DNA of 64,000 nt. Origin: Alloalcanivorax dieselolei B5 (lineage in GTDB: Bacteria > Pseudomonadota > Gammaproteobacteria > Pseudomonadales > Alcanivoracaceae). A model generated the notes under the pieces. That model did no database searches. It was given only the letters and a program-made list of their open reading frames with translations, and was not told where the DNA came from. The position numbers were made by a program, and so were the translations under genes. How positions within the stretch are numbered: the first letter of the stretch is position 1; every line of letters begins with the position of its first letter. Below are positions 25,725 through 33,751 of this stretch, piece by piece. The DNA lies in NCBI RefSeq assembly GCF_000300005.1, contig NC_018691.1:310001-374000 (forward strand), given 5' to 3'.

Positions 25725-26792
25725 ATGAAGGCAGCACGTTTTTATGACCGTGGTGATATCCGCATCGAGGACATACCGGAGCCCGTGGTGGAGCCCGGCA
25801 CGGTCGGTATCGAGGTGGCATGGTGTGGCATTTGCGGTACGGATTTACATGAGTTCATGGAAGGGCCGATCTTTATTCCTCCCTGTGGCCATCCGCATCC
25901 GATCTCCAAGGAGTCAGCCCCCGTCACCATGGGCCACGAGTTTTCTGGTGTGGTGTATGCCGTGGGGGAAGGGGTGAGCGACATCGAAGTCGGCCAGCAT
26001 GTGGTGGTGGAGCCTTACATCGTGGCGGATGACGTGCCCACCGGGCCCGGCGATAAGTATCATCTGTCCAAGAACATGAACTTCATCGGCCTGGGTGGTC
26101 GGGGCGGCGGCTTGTCCGAGAAAATCGCGGTTAAACGTCGTTGGGTGCATCCGATCTCCAAAGACATTCCGCTGGACCAGGCTGCCTTGATCGAGCCTTT
26201 GTCCGTGGGCCATCACGCCTTCACTCGCAGCGGTGCCAAGGCTGGCGATGTGGCGTTGGTTGGTGGGGCGGGCCCTATTGGCTTACTGCTGTCAGCGATT
26301 TTGAAAGCCAAGGGGCTGAGCGTTATCGTCACGGAGCTCAGCGGCGCACGTAAGCAAAAAGCCGCCGAGTCCGGTGTCGCCGACCATATTCTGGACCCCT
26401 CCGAAGTGGATGTGGTCGAGGAAGTGATGAAGATCACCGATGGCAGAGGCGTGGATGTGGCGTTTGAATGTTCCAGTGTGAACAAGGTTCTGGATACTCT
26501 GGTGGCGGCGACCATCTCAGCCGGCGTAGTGGTGATTGTGTCCATCTGGAGCCATCCGGCCACCGTCAATGTACATAGTGTGGTAATGAAGGAGCTCGAC
26601 GTGCGCGGGACCATTGCGTACTGCAATGACCACCAGGAAACGATCAGGCTGGTGGAGGAGGGCAAGATCAACCTGGAGCCCTTCATCACTCAGCGCATTC
26701 AATTGGATGATTTGGTATCGAAAGGGTTCGATACCTTGATTCATAACAATGAGTCGGCCGTGAAAATCATTGTTCAGCCTCGAATCAGCTGA
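25725..26792 (+). CDS. zinc-dependent 2,3-butanediol dehydrogenase-type alcohol dehydrogenase
   Basis: MDR-family dehydrogenase of 355 aa. The start at 25725 (MKAARFYDRGDIRIED) follows AAGGAG; an extension to 25671 has no such site. Catalytic zinc ligands are the cysteine in CGICGTDLHE and the histidine-glutamate in GHEFSG. The NAD-binding loop is VGGAGPIGLL. The segment EFMEGPIFIPPCGHPHP is typical of (R,R)-butanediol dehydrogenases, which interconvert butanediol, acetoin and related diols using NAD(H). It stands alone, without acetoin dehydrogenase genes nearby. Confidence 0.88.
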   Translation: MKAARFYDRGDIRIEDIPEPVVEPGTVGIEVAWCGICGTDLHEFMEGPIFIPPCGHPHPISKESAPVTMGHEFSGVVYAVGEGVSDIEVGQHVVVEPYIVADDVPTGPGDKYHLSKNMNFIGLGGRGGGLSEKIAVKRRWVHPISKDIPLDQAALIEPLSVGHHAFTRSGAKAGDVALVGGAGPIGLLLSAILKAKGLSVIVTELSGARKQKAAESGVADHILDPSEVDVVEEVMKITDGRGVDVAFECSSVNKVLDTLVAATISAGVVVIVSIWSHPATVNVHSVVMKELDVRGTIAYCNDHQETIRLVEEGKINLEPFITQRIQLDDLVSKGFDTLIHNNESAVKIIVQPRIS

Positions 26793-26844
26793 GAATAGGC
26801 GGCGATCCGGGCAGATCTCGCCTTTCCCTATCAATGCTGGACGT

Positions 26845-26865
26845 GCCCTGGCGAAAGGCCAGGGC
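26845..26865. terminator. hairpin after the dehydrogenase gene
   Basis: GCCCTGGC and GCCAGGGC form a perfect 8-bp stem with the loop GAAAG, 53 bp after the stop. No long T-run follows, so termination is only probable. Confidence 0.4.
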
Positions 26866-27046
26866 TTCAAGTCTCTCTGACTGCCGTCACGCAAAATAGA
26901 TCGCCTTCCTCACCCCCTTTACTACTTCGCCGGATCCAGAGGTGCCTGGATGCGCTGGCTATTTCGGTTTGCCGGAACACGGTAAGCTATCGGATTCGGC
27001 AAGAGGGATCCCTCTTGCCCCTTTTATATAGTGTGAAGAAATAATT

Positions 27047-27433
27047 ATGATCGTGGTTTATGGAATAAAGGAAAGGCTTAATCGGATAAAGAGCCAGCTG
27101 TCGGATGTCATTCATGGTTGTATGCAATCTGTTCTGGGCATGCCGGAGGATAAGCGTGCGCATCGGTTTGTGCCTTTGGAGCGGGACGACTTCTATTATC
27201 CTGGAGGTCGAAGTGATGCCTACACCGTCATTGAGATCAATATGATGGCGGGCCGCAAGCCGGAGACCAAGAAGGCGCTGATCAAGGCCATCTTTCGGGA
27301 ACTGGAAAGCCAACTGGGTCTTCCTCCCGTGGATGTCGAGATTACCCTCAAGGAACAACAACCCTATCAGTGGGGCTTTCGAGGCATGACCGGGGACGAG
27401 GCAAAGGATCTCAAGTATAAAGTGAATGTGTAA
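27047..27433 (+). CDS. tautomerase-superfamily protein
   Basis: Protein of 128 aa with the segment DDFYYPGGRSDAYTVIEINMMAGRKPETKKALIKAIF, which matches the tautomerase fold as found in two-domain family members. Such proteins isomerise small keto acids. The catalytic proline normally at position 1 after the initiator Met is not seen (the start is MIVVYG), so activity may differ. It is a single gene with no obvious pathway neighbours. Confidence 0.75.
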   Translation: MIVVYGIKERLNRIKSQLSDVIHGCMQSVLGMPEDKRAHRFVPLERDDFYYPGGRSDAYTVIEINMMAGRKPETKKALIKAIFRELESQLGLPPVDVEITLKEQQPYQWGFRGMTGDEAKDLKYKVNV

Positions 27434-27503
27434 TGCCAAATTGTATTGCCTGGCCGAGCGTGCTGCTGGTGTTGGGAGAATAAGTTCTGAGTAGGCGAAA
27501 TCG

Positions 27504-28040
27504 ATGATGGCGGATATTGCAGAGTTGCAGCGCGAGATTTATGAAGCCATTCGTGCAGTAAAGAAGCAGCTGGACGCGTCGCTGGGCGATGATCCGTTAT
27601 TCGGATTTGCTCTGGGCACTGACGATGACGTGCGTGGGGTCCATCACATTGCTGCCAGCGAGTCCTGGGTTGAATCGAATAAGGTGGACTATCCCGAAAT
27701 TGGCTTCGTCTTCACTGACTGGGAGCAAGCGGGGGACGATGAGGCGTTCGCCCCAATAAGCAATAGATTCCGCGAATTGATGGATATGGAGTACGCCAAC
27801 TCACAGGATTGGGGCGCGGCTCGGGACCAGAGGTTCGAGTTGCTTGTGCGGGCACTCATTGACTGTCGAAAGGATGGCGTCTTTGCGGCGACCACACTGC
27901 TTGATGTGGGTAGTACCGATCCCTCCGAGCACATGGAGAGGCTTGAGATGCAGGCCATCGAACGCCTTAATGCCCCGGCCATGGCGGACCGGCTTGCAGA
28001 GGCGCTATGTCTGGAGGCCTACCGAACAGGCTCCTCCTGA
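27504..28040 (+). CDS. hypothetical cytosolic protein (DUF4303-like)
   Basis: Acidic soluble protein of 178 aa. The N-terminal helix (IAELQREIYEAIRAVKKQL) is followed by strands with FGFALGTDDDVRGVHHIAASE, the sort of layout seen in DUF4303 proteins, which often sit in immunity loci of toxin systems. The match is by eye and not certain. It lies upstream of a peptidase gene and two other small hypothetical proteins. Confidence 0.55.
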   Translation: MMADIAELQREIYEAIRAVKKQLDASLGDDPLFGFALGTDDDVRGVHHIAASESWVESNKVDYPEIGFVFTDWEQAGDDEAFAPISNRFRELMDMEYANSQDWGAARDQRFELLVRALIDCRKDGVFAATTLLDVGSTDPSEHMERLEMQAIERLNAPAMADRLAEALCLEAYRTGSS

Positions 28041-28136
28041 CTATTGCATGAACGGGGATAGAACTGCGCGTCGGGTTGTGCCTTTTCCCTGTTTACACGA
28101 TGGTGAGAGTTATTGGCGTTAGTTCAGAGGCGGCTT

Positions 28137-28814
28137 ATGCGAGGACTTACAGCTGTTTTTCTACTTCTTCCTGTATTGGCGATGGCAAAGGAAAGCACCT
28201 GCTATGGAACGACGTCAAAGGGGAGTCTCGCTGATGGCGTCCAGCTGCCATTGAAGGGTGGCAATTTTGAAAGCTACAGCGCCATGGCTCATTCCGCGGG
28301 ACGAACCTATGTCCATTCTGGAGTAAGTGACATTGTGGTGTCCGCTTACAAGGATCTGGAGAAAGAGCAACCGGAGAAGGTCTACAAGTACGCGGAGACC
28401 GGATTCAAGGAGGGTGGCCGGTTTGAGCCTCATAAGACTCACATGAACGGACTTTCCGTTGATTTCATGGTTCCGGTCGTGGATTCCGAGGGGCAATCCG
28501 TTCATCTACCGACCAATCCGCTCAACCGGTTTGGTTATGACATCGAGTTTGATAGCAATAGCACCTACGACGGCTTGCGAATTGACTATGAGGCAATGGC
28601 CGCTCATATCGTGGCATTGCATCGGCAAGCGACGTCGCGGGGATATGGGTTGTGGCGGGTCATCTTCGACCCTGAGTTACAGCCGAACCTTTATAAGACC
28701 AAGTACGCGGAGTACTTGCGTGGCAACATACAGTTTTCCACCAGGCGGTCCTGGGTGCGCCACGATGAGCATTACCATGTCGACTTTGATCTGCCCTGCG
28801 AACAGATGCGTTAA
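28137..28814 (+). CDS. MepA-like penicillin-insensitive murein endopeptidase
   Basis: Secreted protein of 225 aa, start at 28137 after AGAGG. The signal peptide MRGLTAVFLLLPVLAMA is cleaved near residue 18. Zinc ligands of the LAS metallopeptidase fold are visible: HMNGLSVDF gives H-x6-D, and HDEHYHVDF gives the H-x-H. MepA enzymes cut DD and LD peptide cross-links in periplasmic peptidoglycan. The family is usually longer (about 270 aa), and the gene's neighbours are not cell-wall genes, so a role as a secreted effector is also possible. Confidence 0.75.
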   Translation: MRGLTAVFLLLPVLAMAKESTCYGTTSKGSLADGVQLPLKGGNFESYSAMAHSAGRTYVHSGVSDIVVSAYKDLEKEQPEKVYKYAETGFKEGGRFEPHKTHMNGLSVDFMVPVVDSEGQSVHLPTNPLNRFGYDIEFDSNSTYDGLRIDYEAMAAHIVALHRQATSRGYGLWRVIFDPELQPNLYKTKYAEYLRGNIQFSTRRSWVRHDEHYHVDFDLPCEQMR

Positions 28815-28823
28815 GACAGCCTT

Positions 28824-29270
28824 ATGCCAGAGTATTCGGATATATACGTCATCTCCGATAAAAGAGATGAAAAGACAGTGGAAAGCTTTCTGAATGGCTT
28901 CCTCCCAGAAAGAGAAGAAAGCGCTGACGAATATGAAGTGCCACAGTTCTCAGCCTCCCCTGATATCGTATATTCGAAGGCAGAGGAGCTGGTGAAGTAT
29001 TGCAGTTTAAACCGGAGTGCGGAATACGCCGTATATTGGAGAGCTGTAAATCAGGGAAAGCCAGAGTATGGAATGGTTTTCTACCTCAAGGATGGCCATG
29101 TAATTTATGGCCTGTCTACTGACGCTAGTGATGATGCCTTTGCTCAAAAGCTGTTGATAAAGCTGAAAGAACACCTTGGTTCGGAGCTGGGCTACATCGG
29201 TCATGAAGCATCACCGGATGCTGGAGATTTGAATGAGTTCATGCGGGCGATGGAGAGTCATCAGTCTTAG
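28824..29270 (+). CDS. hypothetical acidic protein
   Basis: Soluble acidic protein of 148 aa, starting 9 bp after the peptidase stop and so likely in its transcript. It begins EYSDIYVISDKRDEKTVESFLNGFLPERE and has a mixed alpha/beta pattern. I do not recognise it. Its size, charge and place right after a secreted peptidoglycan peptidase gene would fit an immunity protein, but that is inference only. Confidence 0.6.
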   Translation: MPEYSDIYVISDKRDEKTVESFLNGFLPEREESADEYEVPQFSASPDIVYSKAEELVKYCSLNRSAEYAVYWRAVNQGKPEYGMVFYLKDGHVIYGLSTDASDDAFAQKLLIKLKEHLGSELGYIGHEASPDAGDLNEFMRAMESHQS

Positions 29271-29305
29271 CAAGGCTCTTAACTCCCACAGTCCTGGTTC
29301 CACGG

Positions 29306-29340
29306 AAAAAAGGTAAGACTTGATTTGAAGGGTACTTTGT
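29306..29340. repeat. decayed copy of the palindromic repeat family
   Basis: AGGTAAGACTTGATTTGAAG followed by GGTACTTTG matches, with several changes, the right arm plus outer extension of the copy next to the IS4-family element (GGCAAGACTTGACCCGAATG then GCACTT). Only one arm remains. Confidence 0.45.
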
Positions 29341-29372
29341 ACAGCTGCGTCAGGGGCTAATTGGGGGGCTTC

Positions 29373-29774
29373 GTGATTGTAGATATCACCTGTAAAACAG
29401 ACCGCTTCAATCTGTCTGTTGTTGGATCAGAATTCATTAACGATTGTTGTTTTGGTGAGGACTTCTCAAGATGGCTCGTAGTGGCGCTATCCGAGGCTGG
29501 CGTTGATGCGGAGGTTATCTGTATGGAAGACTTTGGCTGGGCCAACCGGGCCGAGTACCAGGGTATTTCCTACCTCATGTGTGTGGCGGGCAACTCGGAG
29601 GAGGACTCTGGTCGTCTCAACTACGGTGAGTGGCATGTGATGCTTGAGCGGGACCGCACGTTGATGCAGAAGATCCTCGGCAAAAACAAGACTACTGCCC
29701 AGGATCCTATTGTTGGCAAAGTCATGGATGTCCTTCAGGCCGCTGAGTTTGTGGATGTCGAGGTTGAGCTCTAG
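29373..29774 (+). CDS. hypothetical protein
   Basis: Protein of 133 aa from a GTG at 29373 that follows GGGGGG; a TTG at 29361 is the alternative. It has a mixed alpha/beta pattern with many acidic residues (CFGEDFSRWLVVALSEAGVD, NSEEDSGRL) and no membrane segment. The family is not recognised. It resembles immunity-type proteins in size and composition, but nothing shows a function. Confidence 0.55.
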   Translation: MIVDITCKTDRFNLSVVGSEFINDCCFGEDFSRWLVVALSEAGVDAEVICMEDFGWANRAEYQGISYLMCVAGNSEEDSGRLNYGEWHVMLERDRTLMQKILGKNKTTAQDPIVGKVMDVLQAAEFVDVEVEL

Positions 29775-29859
29775 CCAATCATTTACGAGTATGTGCGGGG
29801 CAGGCCTTGGTTTTGCTTTGCCAGATACCATTACCCAATACTCCATCGCAGGACCAGTC

Positions 29860-30276
29860 ATGCCGTTAACAGTCAGCCGCACAATCCTTTTTGGAGACTG
29901 CGATCCCGGCGGGGTCGTCTACACACCCAGGGTCAGCCATTTCGTGGTTGAAGCCGGGCTTGATTTCTTGTCGCACCTGCTTGAAGGCCCCGCGGCGCGG
30001 CGCATCTTCTCAATGGGTGTTCTTCCTCCCGCCCGGGCGCTTTCCATCGAGTTCTTGCATCCGATGATCTGGGATCAGAAGATCGACATCCAGGTGTCGG
30101 TCAAGGAGGTCGGCGCCCATTCTTTCTCATTGCTGTTCGTAGCGCGCAACGCCGAGGAGACCGAGACCTTCCGCGCCTCCCTGACGCAGGTCTGTGTATC
30201 GCCTGACACCATGCGCCCGGTTCTGCTGCCTGACGAGTTGCGAATGGCCTTGGAGCGGGACTTGATTGATGGGTAG
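29860..30276 (+). CDS. hotdog-fold acyl-CoA thioesterase (4HBT)
   Basis: Protein of 138 aa. The ATG at 29860 starts MPLTVSRTILFGDCDPGGVVYTPR; here DCDPGGVVY matches the active-site motif D-x-D-x2-G-x-V of 4-hydroxybenzoyl-CoA-type thioesterases. The rest has the alternating pattern of a hotdog domain (IEFLHPMIWDQKIDIQVSV). It would hydrolyse an acyl-CoA in the cytoplasm; the substrate is unknown. It lies 37 bp ahead of an AraC-type regulator. Confidence 0.82.
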   Translation: MPLTVSRTILFGDCDPGGVVYTPRVSHFVVEAGLDFLSHLLEGPAARRIFSMGVLPPARALSIEFLHPMIWDQKIDIQVSVKEVGAHSFSLLFVARNAEETETFRASLTQVCVSPDTMRPVLLPDELRMALERDLIDG

Positions 30277-30312
30277 GGAACTCAAGCGCTTTGCTTCGTG
30301 GATGGAGCGAAT

Positions 30313-30804
30313 ATGAATAAAAACACCGCCAGCCAGAATCCTGAACTGCTACGCCGGCTGCTGCGTGCGAAGGACCGGATGGATGCGGCCTCGAGCGAGG
30401 ATTGGCCTGTTTCCCGTCTGGCGAGTGTGAGTTGTGTCTCCGAGGCCCATTTTGCCAGATCCTTCAAGGAGGCCTTCGGCGTTCCGCCGCACCGTTACCT
30501 GCTGACCCGGCGTATTGAGCGTGCGACGGCGCTGTTGCGGGACACCGACCTGCCTATCACCGATATCGCCTTCCGCACTGGCTGGAGGAGTCTGGGGACG
30601 TTCGGGCGTACCTTTCGCGATATCACGGGTAAGAGCCCTGGGGAGGTTCGGGTTCAGGAAAGGGCTGCTCGGCGCGGGCTCGAGAGTGTGCCCGCCTGCG
30701 TACTGGGAGCCGCCCACCGGCCCGATCTCAGAACCGCAGTTTTGGAGAAGCGGCGCCGTCTGGCTGACGGTACAAAAGGGGCCCAACCAAAGGAGGTCCT
30801 ATGA
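30313..30804 (+). CDS. AraC-family transcriptional regulator (HTH-only)
   Basis: Protein of 163 aa starting at ATG 30313. It consists almost only of the two helix-turn-helix AraC domain: LASVSCVSEAHFARSFKEAF and then ITDIAFRTGWRSLGTFGRTFRD. There is no ligand-binding domain in front. The stop overlaps the next gene's ATG by 4 bp, so it is co-transcribed with the VOC protein. This arrangement of short AraC plus glyoxalase-like gene recurs in many proteobacteria. Confidence 0.88.
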   Translation: MNKNTASQNPELLRRLLRAKDRMDAASSEDWPVSRLASVSCVSEAHFARSFKEAFGVPPHRYLLTRRIERATALLRDTDLPITDIAFRTGWRSLGTFGRTFRDITGKSPGEVRVQERAARRGLESVPACVLGAAHRPDLRTAVLEKRRRLADGTKGAQPKEVL

Positions 30805-31208
30805 CTCAAGGTGTTCAGGTAGCCGCTGTATACGTGCGAGACCAGGATGAGGCGCTCGCTTTCTATGTCGATAAGCTCGGATTCCTGGTCCACACGGATG
30901 TGCGCAATGGTGACTATCGCTGGCTCACCGTACAGCACCCGGATCAGCCGTCGTTCCAGCTTGGGCTGCTCTTGCCCGGGCCGCCGGTACACGATGAGGC
31001 AACGGCGCAGGCGCTGCACGCGATGGTGGCCAAAGGCGCGATGCCGGCCCTGGTACTGGAGGTGGACGATTGCCGTGCCGCCTATGAGCGGATGCGTGCC
31101 CTGGGCGTGGAGTTCACGCAGGAGCCCGTGGACCGCTACGGCACCGTGGACGCCGGTTTTCGTGATCCGTCGGGTAATGGCTGGAAGATGATACAGACGC
31201 GGGGTTGA
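30801..31208 (+). CDS. VOC-superfamily (glyoxalase/bleomycin-resistance-like) protein
   Basis: Protein of 135 aa with paired beta-alpha-beta-beta-beta units. VAAVYVRDQDEALAFYVDKLGF and the C-terminal FRDPSGNGWKMIQ are hallmarks. Likely a metal-dependent enzyme or binding protein for a small toxic compound. Its start overlaps the AraC regulator stop, which suggests the regulator controls it. Confidence 0.88.
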   Translation: MTQGVQVAAVYVRDQDEALAFYVDKLGFLVHTDVRNGDYRWLTVQHPDQPSFQLGLLLPGPPVHDEATAQALHAMVAKGAMPALVLEVDDCRAAYERMRALGVEFTQEPVDRYGTVDAGFRDPSGNGWKMIQTRG

Positions 31209-31220
31209 GGAGGGGCAAGC

Positions 31221-31469
31221 ATGAGCACTTTACCAAATACTCCGCGAAGCTCTTCATTCAGTAGAAGGATCCGGCAATGCCATCGCTGGCTTTCCATCCT
31301 CTTCACGCTGACCGTCGTTGCCAACTTTGTCGCCATGGCGCGGGGTGAGCCGCCGGCCTGGATTACCTACTCCCCGTTACTCCCGCTTGCCTTGATGTTG
31401 CTCACCGGGCTGTACCTGTTCGCGCTTCCTTATATTCATAAATGGCGCGAGCGCGGCAGTGAGGCGTGA
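31221..31469 (+). CDS. small two-helix membrane protein
   Basis: Protein of 82 aa, 12 bp after the VOC gene, so part of the same transcript. Helices at about 20-39 and 50-68 (YSPLLPLALMLLTGLYLFALPYI). The family is unknown to me. It may act with the VOC protein, but there is no direct evidence. Confidence 0.65.
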   Translation: MSTLPNTPRSSSFSRRIRQCHRWLSILFTLTVVANFVAMARGEPPAWITYSPLLPLALMLLTGLYLFALPYIHKWRERGSEA

Positions 31470-31545
31470 ACTTGTCCGGGTGCGACATTGCACGGCTGTC
31501 CGTTGCCGGTAAGATCGTTCGGGACTCCGTAATGTTGAGGTCCAG

Positions 31546-32040
31546 ATGTTCATCGGTCATTTGCCGGCGGGTTATGTGTCAGCGAAGTTACTCTTCAGAC
31601 GATTCGCGGATACGGGGGTAGCCACCACAGCTTTTGTTCTGGCGGGTATTCTGGGCGCCATCGCTCCGGACCTGGACATGTTCTACTTCTATCTGGTGGA
31701 TAACCGGCAAAGCCATCATCACACCTATTGGCCGCACTATCCTATTCTGTGGGTCTCGTTGCTTTTATTGGCTGGCCTGTGGTTCAAGCTGGCCCGCCAG
31801 AAAGCCGGCGCAGCCCTGGCGCTTATCTTTTCCATCAGCGGCTTTATCCATATGTTGCTGGACACTATAGTGGGCGATATCTGGTGGTTGGCGCCGTTTA
31901 TCGACAAGCCCTATGCGCTTTTCACGGTCCCGGCTGTTTACCAGCCCTGGTGGCTGAACTTTGTTCTGCATTGGTCGTTCGCACTGGAAATCGCTATTGC
32001 TGTCTGGGCATTGCTTGTATGGCGCTCTGATTGGAAATAA
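31546..32040 (+). CDS. YdjM-like membrane-bound metal-dependent hydrolase
   Basis: Membrane protein of 164 aa. The pattern of metal-ligand motifs fits the DUF457/YdjM family: HLPAGY near the start, APDLDMFYFY, a histidine run QSHHHTYWPHY, and GFIHMLLD. Four hydrophobic helices span about 26-44, 67-84, 90-108 and 138-156. In E. coli the homologue is SOS-controlled; no LexA box was seen here. Exact substrate unknown. Confidence 0.78.
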   Translation: MFIGHLPAGYVSAKLLFRRFADTGVATTAFVLAGILGAIAPDLDMFYFYLVDNRQSHHHTYWPHYPILWVSLLLLAGLWFKLARQKAGAALALIFSISGFIHMLLDTIVGDIWWLAPFIDKPYALFTVPAVYQPWWLNFVLHWSFALEIAIAVWALLVWRSDWK

Positions 32041-32073
32041 AAAGGAAGGGTATGACCGGGATGTTGTGGAGCC

Positions 32074-32181
32074 ATGAGTAAAAAGCTGCGTGTAGGTGAT
32101 TATTTTGCTCTGGAACTCGGGAAGGGGGATTATCAGCTGGCGCTGGAGTACGGCGCTGATCTTTCCAGGCTTTATGAATAG
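32074..32181 (+). CDS. possible short ORF, 35 aa
   Basis: ATG at 32074 after GGAG encodes MSKKLRVGDYFALELGKGDY and so on to LYE, ending 18 bp before the next gene. It looks soluble and could be a remnant of a longer protein or a real small protein. Support is limited to the ribosome site and position. Confidence 0.35.
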   Translation: MSKKLRVGDYFALELGKGDYQLALEYGADLSRLYE

Positions 32182-32198
32182 ATCGCGAGTGGTGTCTT

Positions 32199-32429
32199 AT
32201 GGATAAAGGCTATCTTTTCAAGTCGACTTGGCGAGGCTGGTTTGTCGGCATGACGGTCATTTTCGTGCCATTTATTCTTCTTTGGACGTTTGTGAGGCTT
32301 GAGGCCTCCTTGCATACCGTGATTATGGTTTTTATGGTTCCTGTGGTCGCGGCGTTACAAGGTGTTTTTGTGGGAGGACTAGTCCTTTTAGGTCTGATTA
32401 TCTGGCCGATGGAGCGTCCCGGTAAATAA
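32199..32429 (+). CDS. small membrane protein
   Basis: Protein of 76 aa with two strong hydrophobic segments (about 14-33 and 40-68). Start MDKGYLFKSTWRGWFVGM. A terminator-like hairpin follows 10 bp after its stop. Family unknown. Confidence 0.6.
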   Translation: MDKGYLFKSTWRGWFVGMTVIFVPFILLWTFVRLEASLHTVIMVFMVPVVAALQGVFVGGLVLLGLIIWPMERPGK

Positions 32430-32438
32430 GAGGGACGG

Positions 32439-32459
32439 GCCCGCCTTTTGCCGGCGGGC
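32439..32459. terminator. rho-independent-type hairpin
   Basis: GCCCGCC and GGCGGGC form a 7-bp stem with loop TTTTGCC, followed by TATTTGAT. It lies just after the small membrane gene. Confidence 0.6.
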
Positions 32460-32499
32460 TATTTGATCGCTGTCTAAAGTGGGGTGTAAGGATTGAGCG

Positions 32500-32913
32500 A
32501 TGATGGATAACCTCCATGAAGTGGACGGTGTGCCGATTCGGCCAAAACACAAGGCGACATGCCATTGTGGAGCGGTGGAGATTGAATTTGATCTCCCCGA
32601 CGGGCTGGTTGAAGTGCGTAGGTGTGATTGCTCTCTATGTCGACGAAGGGGAGCGATAGTGGCCTCGGTGCCCCTGTCTGGTATCCGGATATTGAAAGGC
32701 GATGATGTTCTCAGGCTGTATCAGTTCAACACAATGACGGCGAAGCATTTTTTTTGCGGTCGTTGCGGGATTTATACTCACCATCAAAGACGCTCCAATC
32801 CTTCACAGTATGGTTTCAATGTCGCCTGTCTGGAAGGCATTAACCCGTTGAAGATAGAGGGTGTGCCAACCAATGACGGTGTCAATCACCCCGCGGACAG
32901 GAAAAAGATCTAG
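32500..32913 (+). CDS. GFA-family (glutathione-dependent formaldehyde-activating-like) protein 1
   Basis: Protein of 137 aa with the zinc-binding cysteines of the family: CHCG near residue 21, CDCSLCRRRG near 42, and CGRCGIYTHH near 86. Such Mss4-like-fold proteins bind zinc and are often annotated as formaldehyde-activating, though most members' reactions are unknown. A second, more distant member lies at 36128-36592. Confidence 0.88.
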   Translation: MMDNLHEVDGVPIRPKHKATCHCGAVEIEFDLPDGLVEVRRCDCSLCRRRGAIVASVPLSGIRILKGDDVLRLYQFNTMTAKHFFCGRCGIYTHHQRRSNPSQYGFNVACLEGINPLKIEGVPTNDGVNHPADRKKI

Positions 32914-32991
32914 CTCGTGCCGGTGTGTTCGGGCGCTATACTGTAAGTCGTATCAAGGGTTGTATTGGCAAAGGTGAACCTGGATCTCTGA

Positions 32992-33498
32992 ATGAACTTC
33001 GAAATCCGAGCGGAAGCCGCGTCCGACATTGCGGCCATCCATGGTGTAACGGCGGCTGCGTTTCTGAATGCGCCGCACACGGATCATACCGAGCAGTTCA
33101 TCGTTGACGCCTTGCGAGAGGCGGGCGTTCTCACCGTATCGTTGGTGGCGGTGGAGATGGGCAGGGTGATCGGCCAGGTGTCGCTATCACCGGTTTCAAT
33201 TTCGGATGGCGCGTCGGGTTGGTATGGGCTGGGTCCCATCTCGGTTAGCCCGGAGCGCCAGGGACGCGGTATCGGCAGTGCGCTTATGAAGGCGGCGCTG
33301 AGCGCGCTGAAGGAGATTGATGCGGCGGGCTGTGTGCTCCTCGGGGATCCCGCTTACTACTCCCGTTTTGGCTTCAAGCCGGAGGCGGGCCTGATTCTGC
33401 CCGACGTTCCCGCTGAGTACTTTCAGGTGCTGCCATTGGGGCCATCGTTGCCGCGTGGGGTGGTTGCCTATCATGCCGCTTTCAATGCCCAGAGTTAA
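32992..33498 (+). CDS. GNAT N-acetyltransferase
   Basis: Protein of 168 aa. The acetyl-CoA site is in ISVSPERQGRGIGSALM (about 83-99), and the C-terminal piece GDPAYYSRFGF is typical of the YhbS/ElaA-like branch. Starts at ATG 32992. It would acetylate a small molecule or protein; the target is not known. Unlike the GNAT at 24336, the frame is intact. Confidence 0.9.
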   Translation: MNFEIRAEAASDIAAIHGVTAAAFLNAPHTDHTEQFIVDALREAGVLTVSLVAVEMGRVIGQVSLSPVSISDGASGWYGLGPISVSPERQGRGIGSALMKAALSALKEIDAAGCVLLGDPAYYSRFGFKPEAGLILPDVPAEYFQVLPLGPSLPRGVVAYHAAFNAQS

Positions 33499-33751
33499 CC
33501 GCTCAATAAATGGGATTGATTCTCTGGTCCATGGTGCCTCCCGGGAACTGAATGGATGCCTGGGGGAGAGGGCGGCCGGGCCCTGCCTTTCTCTACTTTG
33601 CCCCACCCTCCAAATCGTCTTATCCTGACTTCGCCTTGCCGCCGCTTCTTCCCTGAGGTGGCGCTACAGCGGCCTCAACCTGATCCATCAGCTCCGTCAC
33701 TGAGCCCCGGCTGTACAGCCCGGCGCCCCGTCCGGACATCGGAGACGCACC

